Positions 25,105-33,950 are shown, counted from the stretch's first letter. The stretch is DNA of 45,932 nt from Candidatus Zymogenaceae bacterium (GCA_016933535.1 JAFGAS010000066.1:1-45932); one strand, 5' to 3'. Numbers and translations: made by a program. The notes: generated by a model from the sequence alone, not told the origin.

Positions 25105-26013
25105 TTAGGGACGCATCCAGACGTCGCCGCTGTTCCACTGGATCCTGTGCGCCCGTCCGTTCGGGTCTACGTCGGTAATCGTTCCCACGTCGTTGAGGTT
25201 CATGGAGGGAGGCTTTGCCCCCCAGTGGACGTTCAACTTATCACCGTCGTACACATTTCCGTTACCCTTGTCGGTCCCGATGATGATCAGGCCGACCGGG
25301 TTTACCCAGGTTACGTTGTACGTGCCGTGGTTCTGGTTGACTTTGTACTCGAAGCCCTGGCCCTGATTGCGCCAGTTGCCGCTGACGTCCACGGGGATGA
25401 TATCCAGGACCTTCTTGGGCTGGTTTGACTGGATTCGCCTGCCCTGATATTCGATCTCGATGGGACCCGGGGTAACCTTCAGAGGGAGTTTTACGATGAC
25501 GTAGCTCTGTCCCTTGGTGTTGACAATCGGCAGCAGCATGCCGTTGAGAAAGACCTGGATCTGGTTTCCGACGTTCTTGTTGAGATCCAGCCATACCTCG
25601 GCGCCGGGTCGGGCGGGGTTGGGGCCGAAGCTGAAAGCGACGTCATCGCCCGGTGCGGGTCCCGGGCCGGGGCCGCCGCCGGGTCCCCTCGTGAAGATCA
25701 CGCCGTTGCTCCAGACGATCTTGGTGGCCCATCCCGACGGATCGGAGGTAATGTTTCCGGTGGCATGCCCGAAGGGCCATACGGCCGAGCAGGTATTTCC
25801 GGTGATGTTGCCGAATCCGAGTTCACCCGTCTTGGGAACCTGCCACTGGAATCCGGCTCCCGTTTGAATAATAACGTAGTGAGCACCGATAGTGCTGTTC
25901 CAGTTCCCGGAGATATCCGGGCCGGCGGCATATGCGGCGGAGCCGATGCCGGCGGCCAGAAGCAGGAAGAAAGCCGTAACGGAAAGGATCCGAAATATTT
26001 TCTCTTTTCTCAT
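25105..26013 (-). CDS. secreted protein with two copies of the same beta domain and a central IPT-like region
   Basis: The 302-residue protein has a signal peptide (about 1-29). Its first domain (DISGNW... AVWPFG... SNGVIFTRG) is clearly paralogous to the N-terminus of the next gene's product. A glycine/proline linker leads to a central segment (AFSFGPNPARPGAEVWLDL... VIVKLPLKVTPGPIEIEY) resembling an IPT/TIG-type beta sandwich. A C-terminal domain (DVSGNW... RIQWNSGDVWMRP) looks like a second, divergent copy of the first. I know no function for the domain; secretion and beta structure suggest ligand or surface binding. A CRP-type palindrome lies about 65 bases upstream, and AAGGAGG precedes the ATG. 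Confidence 0.8.
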   Translation of the reverse strand: MRKEKIFRILSVTAFFLLLAAGIGSAAYAAGPDISGNWNSTIGAHYVIIQTGAGFQWQVPKTGELGFGNITGNTCSAVWPFGHATGNITSDPSGWATKIVWSNGVIFTRGPGGGPGPGPAPGDDVAFSFGPNPARPGAEVWLDLNKNVGNQIQVFLNGMLLPIVNTKGQSYVIVKLPLKVTPGPIEIEYQGRRIQSNQPKKVLDIIPVDVSGNWRNQGQGFEYKVNQNHGTYNVTWVNPVGLIIIGTDKGNGNVYDGDKLNVHWGAKPPSMNLNDVGTITDVDPNGRAHRIQWNSGDVWMRP

Positions 26014-26076
26014 GATTGCCTCCTTGGATCAAAAATGCGTGTATGATTACCTTTTTATCAAAGATTGATGGCAATG

Positions 26077-26094
26077 CTGTGAGACTACTCACAG
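26077..26094 (-). promoter_or_regulatory. CRP/FNR-type operator palindrome
   Basis: CTGTGAG-ACTA-CTCACAG is a perfect inverted repeat whose core TGTGA-N6-TCACA is the exact CRP consensus. It lies 64-81 bases upstream of the first secreted-protein gene, a normal position for an activator. No CRP gene is in the window. Confidence 0.6.
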
Positions 26095-26185
26095 TTAACG
26101 CGGTAATAGGGACTTCTCCGGGCTAAAACGACCGGGGGGGCGATAGAAAAGGCGGCATGATTTGTAAGAGGCGCGGCGTGAGTTT

Positions 26186-27280
26186 TCAGGTGCCGAACTT
26201 GATTCGTACGATATCGCCGTCGCAGACGACGTATTCTTTTCCCTCGATGTGGACCTTTCCCTCTTCCCGGACCTTCTGTTCGGAGCCGGCCCGCTCCAGG
26301 TCGGCGAATTTCATCACCTCGGCCCGGATAAAGCCCCGCTCCATGTCAGTATGGATCTTTCCGGCGGCCACAGGCGCCGTAGTCCCCTCGGGAATCGACC
26401 AGGCCCTGAGCTCCGTGCCCACCGCCGTGTAGAAGGTCACGAGCGATAGCAGCCGGTAGCCCGCCCCGATCACCTGGGAGAGCCCCGTCTCGGTAAGCCC
26501 GAGCTCCTTGAGGAATTCGGCCCGCTCGGCCTCCTCCAGGTCGATAAGCTCGGCCTCTATCTTTCCCGAGATCATGACCATATCGGCGCCCCGTTCTTTT
26601 GCCAGCGCCTCGACCTCCTGGGACCAGCGGTTGCCGTAGGGGATGCTCTTTTCATCGATGTTGGCGACAAAGAGGACGGGCTTGGCGGTCAAAAGCCCCA
26701 TCTCCGTGAAGATCGCCTCGTCCTCGGGAACTACGGCGTACTCCCTGGCCGCTCTGCCGGCCGAAAGGAGGTCGCTGACGGGCTCCAGGACACAAAGGGA
26801 GCGCCGCGCCTCCTTGTCGCCGCCCTGCGCCGCCTTGGCCTGCTTGGCGATGCGCCGGGATACCGTGTCCAGGTCGGCCAGAAGGAGCTCCGTCTCGATG
26901 ATCTCGACGTCGCGCCGGGGGTCGACGGCCCCCTCGACGTGGGCGACGTTTTCATCCTCGAAACACCTGACCACGTGGGCCAGCGCCGTGAGGTTTCGAA
27001 TGTGGCCCAGGAACTGGTTTCCGAGCCCTTCGCCCTTTGACGCGCCCCGAACCAGACCCGCCACGTCCACAAACTCCACGACGGTCGGCGTCACCTTTTG
27101 GTGCCGTGTGATCCCGGCGATCTTCGTGAGGCGCTCGTCGGGGACCGTCACCACGCCGGTATTGGGCTCGATGGTGGTAAACGGATAGCCCGCCACCGCG
27201 GCCCCCGCCTTTGTCAGCGCGTTGAAGATAGTGGACTTACCCGCGTTGGGAAGACCGATGATGCCGACTTCAAGAGACAT
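26186..27280 (-). CDS. ychF: YchF-family redox-responsive P-loop ATPase/GTPase
   Basis: The 364-residue protein is of normal YchF length. It starts MSLEVGIIGLPNAGKST (Walker A at about 9-16), with FTTIEPN as switch I and FVDVAGLVRGASKGEGLGNQFL as switch II. The altered base-specificity motif NIDE explains ATP preference in the family, and a C-terminal TGS-like domain ends KGKEYVV...DGDIVRIKF. It associates with ribosomes and has been tied to stress responses. The start at 27280 was chosen because the family begins there; the frame can be extended to 27349 with unrelated sequence. Confidence 0.95.
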   Translation of the reverse strand: MSLEVGIIGLPNAGKSTIFNALTKAGAAVAGYPFTTIEPNTGVVTVPDERLTKIAGITRHQKVTPTVVEFVDVAGLVRGASKGEGLGNQFLGHIRNLTALAHVVRCFEDENVAHVEGAVDPRRDVEIIETELLLADLDTVSRRIAKQAKAAQGGDKEARRSLCVLEPVSDLLSAGRAAREYAVVPEDEAIFTEMGLLTAKPVLFVANIDEKSIPYGNRWSQEVEALAKERGADMVMISGKIEAELIDLEEAERAEFLKELGLTETGLSQVIGAGYRLLSLVTFYTAVGTELRAWSIPEGTTAPVAAGKIHTDMERGFIRAEVMKFADLERAGSEQKVREEGKVHIEGKEYVVCDGDIVRIKFGT

Positions 27281-27371
27281 ACTCAAGCTCGGGGGAAACC
27301 GTTCGGAAAGGTCTCCCCGGAAACGCCCCATAGAGATGAATGGGCACAATCAGTAAAACGATCCACCGTTA

Positions 27372-27482
27372 CGGAAATAGCGGTTTCCGGGCTGCATGCC
27401 CCTTCTCTTCGACGGGCCCAGCGGAAAACCTCGTTTTCCGCGGGTGTCGTTTTGGGCCCCACGAAAACAAAGTTTTCGTGGG
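27372..27482. repeat. three successive palindromic hairpins
   Basis: CGGAAA/TTTCCG (27372-27389), GCGGAAAAC/GTTTTCCGC (27421-27441) and CCCACGAAAAC/GTTTTCGTGGG (27458-27482) follow one another. The last two are each preceded by GGGCCC. The architecture matches the array at 10525-10700, including position right after the stop of a minus-strand gene. Confidence 0.65.
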
Positions 27483-27488
27483 AAGTTT

Positions 27489-28772
27489 TTATACCCAGTT
27501 CACCAGGCGCTTTCCGCCCTTGATTATCGAGTTGTAGATAAACAGCGACGCGTCACGCGGGTCAAGCAATGGGCTGCTCATGCCGAAGGTGAACGGGAGC
27601 ATCAAGAAGAGCTGCTTTGTGCCGAGGGGGCAGCCCTTGACCCGTACGATCTTTCCGGCCTCGAGCTTTCCCTCCACCCGGGTGCAGTCTCCGAGCATGA
27701 GGACGGGCTCGTTTGGATGGATAACGTCACCCTTATAGACGCCCATGACGATCCCGCCGGCCTTGGCGTTCTTGACCGACCCCGGCCTGCGGGCATCGAT
27801 GGTCCCGAGGGCCCCCTTGAGGGCCGCCAGGCACCCACCGTAGCATTCCCGCCCACGGTCTGGGTCTACGCCGGTGTAAAATTTCATGCGCGTGTCCACC
27901 TTCTGGATGTCCTGGTATTCGCTGACGATGTGCCTGGTCTTTTGGGCCAGCTCTTCTACCGTTACGTCCCCGGTCACCTCGATGTCCTTGTCCGCGATGG
28001 AACCGTAGCCGCGCTCAGAGGCCATGACCAGGTGTATCACGTCGGTCGGTTTGAAGTTGAGGATCTTGGCCGCAACGGTGTCCGCGGCCAGCGGGTCGTC
28101 GGCAACGAGAATAACCCCAAGGTCAAAGGGCTTGGGGGCCGACTCATAACCGTGGGTGATCTTGATGGCATCCGAGATCACCACGTCCGGGAAACCCACC
28201 TCCAGCAGGTCGACGATTTTTTCGTTGAGCCGGTCGTCATGATAGAGCATCCGCTCCTTGTGGGTGAGGATGCCGATGTTGAGCTTGATGGCGTTGGTGA
28301 TCGTGCAGCAGATGTGGTATTTCAGCTTGGGCATCCAGACCTTGAAATCGGCCTCGGCTAGGGCCCGGGCCGCGATCATCGATTTATGCCACATCCCCTT
28401 TTTCAGGGGTAGGACGACCTGTGCCTCTTCATTGAAGTCGATAACGCGAACCTTTTTTTCCTTTGCCAGGTCAAAGTATCCCGCCTCCTTGAGGAAGAGG
28501 CGCGAGGGGATGCCGTACCCACTCGACTCGCCCACAGTGATGTCGGAGACCTTGTACTCCCTCAGGATGTCGATCGCCGCTCCGACGACCGTCGGGTGGG
28601 TATATGAATCGAAAATATAGTTCTTGTTTGCGGAAACCACGTTCGGCTTGATGAGGACCTTGCCCTTCGGCTTCTTTCCAAGGTCGGCCAGCGATTCCCT
28701 GATGATCGAATTGACACGGTCCGGATCGTAGGTTGCGCATTTTCTCAGGATTACTTTTTTCTTGGTGCTCAT
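27489..28772 (-). CDS. DUF362-domain protein
   Basis: The 427-residue protein matches the DUF362 family: KVLIKPNVVSANK near the start, THPTVVGAAIDILRE, a VGESSGYG segment, and DPLAADTVAAKIL toward the middle. Many DUF362 proteins carry a 4Fe-4S ferredoxin domain, but none is visible here. The function of the family is not established; it is common in anaerobes. AAGGAG lies eight bases upstream of the ATG at 28772. It is transcribed divergently from the macro-domain gene and ends at a hairpin array. Confidence 0.88.
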   Translation of the reverse strand: MSTKKKVILRKCATYDPDRVNSIIRESLADLGKKPKGKVLIKPNVVSANKNYIFDSYTHPTVVGAAIDILREYKVSDITVGESSGYGIPSRLFLKEAGYFDLAKEKKVRVIDFNEEAQVVLPLKKGMWHKSMIAARALAEADFKVWMPKLKYHICCTITNAIKLNIGILTHKERMLYHDDRLNEKIVDLLEVGFPDVVISDAIKITHGYESAPKPFDLGVILVADDPLAADTVAAKILNFKPTDVIHLVMASERGYGSIADKDIEVTGDVTVEELAQKTRHIVSEYQDIQKVDTRMKFYTGVDPDRGRECYGGCLAALKGALGTIDARRPGSVKNAKAGGIVMGVYKGDVIHPNEPVLMLGDCTRVEGKLEAGKIVRVKGCPLGTKQLFLMLPFTFGMSSPLLDPRDASLFIYNSIIKGGKRLVNWV

Positions 28773-28801
28773 GGCCTGACTCCTTGAACAATATTATGGG
28801 T

Positions 28802-28830
28802 ATGATACCAAAAAGCGACTATCAGGTCAA
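28802..28830 (-). promoter_or_regulatory. sigma70-type promoter for the DUF362 gene
   Basis: On the minus strand TTGACC (28830-28825) and TATCAT (28807-28802) are 17 bases apart, about 30 bases upstream of the start codon. Confidence 0.7.
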
Positions 28831-28885
28831 TGACAGAGCATCTCATCGGTGAAAATATATTATTCTCGGATCCCGAGACGCAAGG

Positions 28886-28914
28886 CTTGCTATTTTACCC
28901 TCCGTCGCGTATAA
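28886..28914 (+). promoter_or_regulatory. sigma70-type promoter for the macro-domain operon
   Basis: TTGCTA (28886-28891) and a perfect TATAAT (28909-28914) are 17 bases apart, about 50 bases before the ATG at 28965. Confidence 0.75.
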
Positions 28915-28964
28915 TTTGTGGTTAAATTGAGAGAAACAGCACACACCAAACGGAGTTACATCGT

Positions 28965-29498
28965 ATGGAAGTAACGGTAAATAAGAGCAAAATCGTCCTC
29001 GTCCAGGGCGATATCACCACCCAGGCCACCCAGGCCATCGTAAACGCCGCCAATACCCGGCTGGCGGGCGGAGGCGGAGTTGACGGGGCCATCCACTCCG
29101 CCGGGGGCCCGACCATCATGGCCGAATGCCGCAAAATTGGGGGGTGCCCCACCGGAGATGCCGTTATCACCACGGGCGGCACCCTCAAGGCGAAATACGT
29201 TATCCACGCCGTCGGGCCGATCTATCGCGGGGGAACCCAGGGTGAAGAAAAGCTCCTGGCCTCCGCCTATCGAAAGAGCCTCGAACTGGCCGCCGTCAAA
29301 GGAATACACTCTATTTCCTTTCCCTCCATCAGCACCGGGGCCTACAATTACCCGATCAGACAGGCCGCGCGCATCGCGCTGGCGACGGCCGTGGACTACC
29401 TCACCGAACATTCCCAGATCGAACTGGTCCGCTTCGTGCTGTTCGGCGCCGTGGATCTCGAGGTGTATGAGGCGGCGTTAAAGGACCTGACAAAGTGA
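28965..29498 (+). CDS. macro-domain protein (ADP-ribose-processing type)
   Basis: The 177-residue protein is a single macro domain. It has VNAANTRLAGGGGVDGAIHSAGG, with the catalytic-type Asn-rich loop and GGGVDGAIH, and later SFPSISTGAYNYP, the phosphate-binding loop. This is the YmdB/MacroD type that hydrolyses O-acetyl-ADP-ribose or removes mono-ADP-ribose. It has its own promoter, and its stop codon overlaps the start of the Fe-S protein gene by four bases. Confidence 0.93.
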   Translation: MEVTVNKSKIVLVQGDITTQATQAIVNAANTRLAGGGGVDGAIHSAGGPTIMAECRKIGGCPTGDAVITTGGTLKAKYVIHAVGPIYRGGTQGEEKLLASAYRKSLELAAVKGIHSISFPSISTGAYNYPIRQAARIALATAVDYLTEHSQIELVRFVLFGAVDLEVYEAALKDLTK

Positions 29499-30835
29499 GA
29501 TTCAATCCCGATCGCTGCGACCGATGCGGCCTCTGCCTTGTCGGCTGTCCCGAGCTCTCAATGGACCTAAACGACGCGCGACGCGCCGTAAGCGAACTGA
29601 TCGAGGGCGGGCACGGCAAAGGGGCCCGGGCGGTGCTCTCGGCCTGTTCGTCGTGTTTTACCTGCAACACCCTCTGCCCGACGGGGGCCGATCCCTACTT
29701 CCTCATCCTCGAACGCTGGGGAAGGCTTTACCGCGACCGCGGCGCCCCGGCAATATACCGTTTTGTCTGCCCCAATCAAGATGATAATATCTGGAGCGGC
29801 CTTGCGGGTATGGCCTCCGATGAGGAACGGGCCCTTTTCGGCCGCTGGCACAATAACCAAGAACCGCCCCCGGAACGCCCGCTTGTCCTCGGCAACTACG
29901 GCCACCTGTTCCCCCATATCGCCGACTCGCCCCTCTTTGACGGTTTTACCGTCACCGACCCCATTGGGCATTGGGAATGCGGGGCCTACCTGACGCAGGC
30001 GGGCTACCTGGCGGAGGTCGAGAAGATAGCGCGAATGCTGGAGGACCCCTTGAATGCGTACGGGGATCGTGAGACCGTTGTCCTCACCGACGCGGTCCGG
30101 ATGCTCCTGACCCGGTTTATCCCGGAGCACTTCGGGATTACGTACTCGCCGCGCTTTACCTCCTTCACTTATTGGCTGCGCGACGCCCTCAAGAAGGGCG
30201 AGATTCCGCTGACGGAAAAGGTAAACCTGAAGCTGGCCGTCCACGATAACTGCTACGCCAAGGCCGAGGGCGCTCCCCTGTATGACGCCGCCCGGGAGGT
30301 TCTGAATCACACGGGGGCGCAGCTGGTGGAGCTTTCCCACAATCGGGACTCCTCGCACTGCTGCGGCTTCGGCCGGGGCGCGGCCGATATTCCGAAACAC
30401 GCCATCCCGTTTGAAATTATGAAAGGCGCGATACGCAAGATCAGGCAGGCCGAACAGGTTAAAGCCGACGGGCTGGTCACCTACTGTACCGGATGCATGT
30501 ATCTGTTATGGGCGGCCCGGGAGTTGTCCGGCACCAGGATCGCGGTCTACCACCTCGTCGAGCCGGTCACCATGGCCATGGGGGCCTACCGGTACGCGGA
30601 CCTCGCCCGACAGCGGGAACGCGCCTGGGACATCATTGCCCTGATCACCCTTGGCTATGCCAAGGGCTTCTTTCAACGGCGTTTTTTCATCGGTGACCCC
30701 GCCGACATCCGCTATCGGCCGGATGACAACACCCCGACAACCGTGGCACGGATTATTCGATCTCTCCTGTCGAGCCGCGCCGCCCGCGGCGCGTACGCCG
30801 CCTTCTTCCGGACGGCCACGAAGCTCTTGACGTAG
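29495..30835 (+). CDS. HdrB/GlpC-like Fe-S protein with CCG domain
   Basis: The 446-residue protein has an N-terminal pair of 4Fe-4S motifs (CDRCGLCLVGCPE and CSSCFTCNTLCPTGADP). A helical middle follows, then a cysteine-rich CCG-type domain with HDNCYAKAEG, HCCGFGRGA and YCTGCMYLL. This is the build of HdrD/HdrB, GlpC and LutA electron-transfer subunits, which reduce a disulfide or pass electrons to or from quinones. The start is GTG at 29495 inside the stop of the macro gene (GTGA overlap), implying translational coupling. No flavoprotein partner is adjacent. Confidence 0.88.
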   Translation: MRFNPDRCDRCGLCLVGCPELSMDLNDARRAVSELIEGGHGKGARAVLSACSSCFTCNTLCPTGADPYFLILERWGRLYRDRGAPAIYRFVCPNQDDNIWSGLAGMASDEERALFGRWHNNQEPPPERPLVLGNYGHLFPHIADSPLFDGFTVTDPIGHWECGAYLTQAGYLAEVEKIARMLEDPLNAYGDRETVVLTDAVRMLLTRFIPEHFGITYSPRFTSFTYWLRDALKKGEIPLTEKVNLKLAVHDNCYAKAEGAPLYDAAREVLNHTGAQLVELSHNRDSSHCCGFGRGAADIPKHAIPFEIMKGAIRKIRQAEQVKADGLVTYCTGCMYLLWAARELSGTRIAVYHLVEPVTMAMGAYRYADLARQRERAWDIIALITLGYAKGFFQRRFFIGDPADIRYRPDDNTPTTVARIIRSLLSSRAARGAYAAFFRTATKLLT

Positions 30836-31092
30836 GCCCGTGCCGTGCCCAATCCTCTCCCTTAGGCCGACCCACGCTAAAAGACTAAATCCTTCCGAAA
30901 ATTCACGGCCCCCCACACGCGTGGCCCATTGGGGCCGCCGTTTCGCCATGCCGGAACACGCGCTCGTTTACCCGGCCGCCTTACCGCCGGCAGGGCAAGT
31001 CTTTCATCATCATGACAACATCGGCCGTGGTGAGCCCGCATCAGACGATATCGGGTCTTTTGATAGTGGAGGTTTTTTGGCGGGACGGGCAG

Positions 31093-31485
31093 TTAATGTA
31101 TCAACAGACTTATCAACAGGACCGCGAAGACAAAAAAGGTGATAAGGAAGAATTTCGCGTCTCTCTCGATGGCAAAATAGACCATCGAGACAATGACCCT
31201 CACAAACGGCGTGGAGACCAGGACGATGATACCCAGCGTCATAAGGAATATGTCGATTCCCTGTTTATCGATCATGTCGGCCACGTGATGCATGAGAAAA
31301 CCCAGGTTGCGCCCGTGAATGAATACCGTCGTATCGGTCGAAACGGTCAGACGGCCGTGGGAATGGCAGAAGAGCGCCAGGCCGACGGCCTCAAGCACGA
31401 TGCTGGCCGTGACCCCGGTTATCAAGAGGCCGATGATGACCCGGTCCAGTTTTGACGGGCCGCTCTTGGGACAAGGCCGGCTCAT
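31093..31485 (-). CDS. DUF1634 membrane protein
   Basis: The 130-residue protein has about three transmembrane helices. It has the DUF1634 pattern LGIIVLVSTPFVRVIVSMVYFAIERD followed by a C-terminal helix, all as short conserved phrases. DUF1634 genes commonly sit next to TauE/SafE permeases, as here: its ATG overlaps the TauE stop by four bases (ATGA). It is probably an accessory subunit of the exporter (inference). Confidence 0.82.
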   Translation of the reverse strand: MSRPCPKSGPSKLDRVIIGLLITGVTASIVLEAVGLALFCHSHGRLTVSTDTTVFIHGRNLGFLMHHVADMIDKQGIDIFLMTLGIIVLVSTPFVRVIVSMVYFAIERDAKFFLITFFVFAVLLISLLIH

Positions 31486-32312
31486 AGTGATGAGAATCCT
31501 TTATAGAGCATCTCGGAAATAAGGAGCACGATAATAAAGAAGAAGACAATTTTAAGCGTTCTGTCCGGCACTTTATTGAGGAACCTGCCGCCGGCGACGG
31601 CGCCGATCGTCGTTCCCACCATCAACGGCGCGGTGACGGTGGTGTTTATGAGGCCGGAAAAGAGGTATACGCTGGTTCCGGCCAGCGCCGTCATACCGAT
31701 GATGAAATTGCTTGTCGTACTGGCCACCTTCGTGGGCATCCCCAGTATCTTTTCCTGGATGCTCACCTTGAAGGCGCCGGCCCCTATGCCGAGCATCCCG
31801 GCCGCCGTCCCGGCGAAGAACATCCCGAGGCCGCCTGTCAGCGTGTTTTTAACGGTATAGTCGACTACGCTTCGGCTGGACTCGTCGAAGTACGATCCTT
31901 TCAGGTCCATCAGGCGTGAGAGCCGGTCCCGGGATGGGGACGGTCCGTTCCCGGTTTCGTCGGAAACATCAAACTTCAGGAAGGTCGTAAAGAGGAAGAA
32001 GGCAAAGAAAAAATAGAGGTAGACCGGGGCGATGATCGTGGTTATCGTCGCGCCGATGATCGCCCCGGTGATCGTAAATATTTCGAGAAACATCGCGATC
32101 TTGATATTGGTTATTTCCTTGTGGATGGAAAACATCGTGGCGCCGGCCGACGTGGCGATGATCGTTATCATTCCGGTGGCGATCGCCTGTTTGACCGGGA
32201 TGCCGAGGATGATCAAAAGCGGGACGAGGATGCTTGCCCCCCCGATACCGGTGAGCGCCCCGATAAATCCCACCGGAATGGAGATCAAGAGAAGAAATAA
32301 TACATTAACCAT
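31482..32312 (-). CDS. TauE/SafE-family sulfite/organosulfonate exporter
   Basis: The 276-residue protein has about seven to eight transmembrane helices in two related halves. Each half carries the family phrase: GALTGIGGASILVPLL near the N-terminus and AAGMLGIGAGAFKVSIQE in the second half. Family members export sulfite, sulfonates or sulfoacetate, or import organic acids. The downstream overlapping DUF1634 gene supports this classification. A cytoplasmic loop (about 100-140) is polar and longer than usual. Confidence 0.9.
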   Translation of the reverse strand: MVNVLFLLLISIPVGFIGALTGIGGASILVPLLIILGIPVKQAIATGMITIIATSAGATMFSIHKEITNIKIAMFLEIFTITGAIIGATITTIIAPVYLYFFFAFFLFTTFLKFDVSDETGNGPSPSRDRLSRLMDLKGSYFDESSRSVVDYTVKNTLTGGLGMFFAGTAAGMLGIGAGAFKVSIQEKILGMPTKVASTTSNFIIGMTALAGTSVYLFSGLINTTVTAPLMVGTTIGAVAGGRFLNKVPDRTLKIVFFFIIVLLISEMLYKGFSSL

Positions 32313-32419
32313 GAGGTATGCGTGCGAAGCGGTGAAAGAAACCCTGAGTGCTATCTATATCGTATGAAGGAATCGATGTCAAATGATATGATACGGGCCG
32401 CCGCTTGTTGTCCGGGGAA

Positions 32420-33622
32420 TTATGTCCGGCTGAGCACCGGCTCGATCCTCTCCAGCGCCCAGTCGATGTCGTCCTTGGAAATGACCAGCGGCGGGGCAAA
32501 CCGAATGACGTTGTCATGGGTCTCTTTGCACAAGAGGCCCTCCTGCATGAGCCGCTCGCAAAAGCGGCGGGCCCCTCCCGCCTCCTGGTGGAGCTCCACG
32601 CCGATAAAGAGGCCCCGGCCCCGGATTTCCTTGATGACGGAGCTTTTTATCGAACGCAGGTTATCCAGAAAATAGTCCCCCATGCGCGCCGAGTTTTCGA
32701 TCATCCCTTCTTCTACGAGGACTTTAAGCGCCGCCCGGGCCACCGCGCAGGCAAGCGGGTTGCCGCCGAAGGTGCTGCCGTGATCCCCCGGCATGAAGAC
32801 CCCCAGCACGTCGGCGTTGGACAGGATCGCCGACACCGGATAAAAGCCTCCCGACAGCGCCTTTCCGATCAGGGTTACATCGGCTTCCACGCCGTCATGC
32901 TCCTCGGCCAGGAGCCTGCCCGTCCGCCCCAGCCCGGTCTGGATCTCATCGGTAATCATCGCGATAGTATGTTCGGTACAGATCTCCCGCACCCCGGCCA
33001 TATAGCCGTCGGGGGGAATGATGACGCCCGCTTCCCCCTGGATCGGCTCAACTAGAAAGGCGACGGTATTTTTCGTGATCGCCTTTTTGAGCGCCTGGAT
33101 GTCCCCAAACGGAACGATCACGAAACCGGGCGTAAAAGGCGAAAATCCGTTTCGATACTGCTGCTCGGTGGAAAAGCCGACGATGGTAATAGTCCTGCCG
33201 TGAAAGTTATTCTCGCAGACGATAACCTCGGCCCTGCCTTCCTCGATCCCCTTGGTACGGTATCCCCACTTTCTCACCGCCTTGATCGCCGTCTCGACGG
33301 CCTCGGCGCCGCTGTTCATGGGAAGCACCAGGTGGGAATTGGTCAGGGCGCACAGCTCCTCGTAGAAAGGGCCCAGCTGGTCGTTGCGGAACGCCCGCGA
33401 GGTCAGCGTGAGCTTTTCGGCCTGCCGGACCATCGATTCCATTATTTTCGGGTGGCAGTGTCCCTGGTTGACGGCCGAATAGGAGGACAGGCAGTCCATG
33501 TACCGGTTCCCGTCCACGTCCCAGACCCAGATACCCCGGCCCCTGCTTAGAACGACATCCAGGGGCTTATAATTCCTGGCGCCATATTTTTCTTCCAAAT
33601 CGATAAAGTAGCGCGTATTCAT
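32420..33622 (-). CDS. rocD: ornithine aminotransferase (class III, PLP-dependent)
   Basis: The 400-residue protein aligns along its full length with ornithine-oxo-acid transaminases. It has [13 protein letters not shown] near residue 47, [28 protein letters not shown] (D225 contacts the PLP ring), the PLP lysine K254 in [13 protein letters not shown], and [13 protein letters not shown]. It converts ornithine and 2-oxoglutarate to glutamate-5-semialdehyde and glutamate, linking arginine/ornithine to proline. ATG at 33622 was chosen; an upstream TTG at 33655 would extend the frame without family support. A sigma70-type promoter is close upstream. Confidence 0.93.
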   Translation of the reverse strand: MNTRYFIDLEEKYGARNYKPLDVVLSRGRGIWVWDVDGNRYMDCLSSYSAVNQGHCHPKIMESMVRQAEKLTLTSRAFRNDQLGPFYEELCALTNSHLVLPMNSGAEAVETAIKAVRKWGYRTKGIEEGRAEVIVCENNFHGRTITIVGFSTEQQYRNGFSPFTPGFVIVPFGDIQALKKAITKNTVAFLVEPIQGEAGVIIPPDGYMAGVREICTEHTIAMITDEIQTGLGRTGRLLAEEHDGVEADVTLIGKALSGGFYPVSAILSNADVLGVFMPGDHGSTFGGNPLACAVARAALKVLVEEGMIENSARMGDYFLDNLRSIKSSVIKEIRGRGLFIGVELHQEAGGARRFCERLMQEGLLCKETHDNVIRFAPPLVISKDDIDWALERIEPVLSRT

Positions 33623-33666
33623 TGTTATTGCGTGCCTTTCAAACCCGTTGAGCAAACCAATAAAGA

Positions 33667-33695
33667 TACATACGTTTCCTGCGGGTAGATGTCAA
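33667..33695 (-). promoter_or_regulatory. sigma70-type promoter for rocD
   Basis: On the minus strand TTGACA (33695-33690) and TATGTA (33672-33667) are 17 bases apart, roughly 45 bases from the rocD ATG. Confidence 0.65.
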
Positions 33696-33800
33696 GAAAA
33701 TAAAAGTACCATACATGAAATATCCGATCGTATCCTGCCGGCGCCCCCCTTAACGGAAATATCGGCCAAATGTCTCAAAAGAAAAATGATCATAAAAGTA

Positions 33801-33828
33801 TTGACTTGTCGATTCACCCCGATATAAT
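33801..33828 (+). promoter_or_regulatory. strong sigma70-type promoter with overlapping palindrome
   Basis: TTGACT (33801-33806) and TATAAT (33823-33828) are 16 bases apart. A perfect inverted repeat GATATAAT-ATT-ATTATATC (33821-33839) covers the -10 box and the start site, as a repressor operator would. Confidence 0.8.
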
Positions 33829-33837
33829 ATTATTATA

Positions 33838-33946
33838 TCTCCGATCCTTTTCATCTAAGGGGAACCGCTGTGCGGAACTCCCTATGATAAAAGGACGATA
33901 CGGTTTGATTGGAAACGGTCAGGCCCCCCGTGTTTGGAAAGGAGAG
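33838..33946 (+). promoter_or_regulatory. Moco/Tuco-type riboswitch
   Basis: The leader begins at the predicted transcription start. CTCC (33839-33842) can pair with GGAG (33941-33944). TCCTTTTCAT pairs with ATG..AAAAGGA around an inner hairpin with CCGC-TGT-GCGG, and GATACGG (33897-33903) can pair with CCGTGTT (33929-33935). The 3' part, CCCCCCGTGTTTGGAAAGG then ATGG, is strikingly like the end of the E. coli moaA Moco leader as I recall it, including the ribosome site held in the closing stem. Upstream of a tungstate-binding protein this suggests sensing of molybdenum or tungsten cofactor. Confidence 0.7.
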
Positions 33947-33950
33947 TTCA

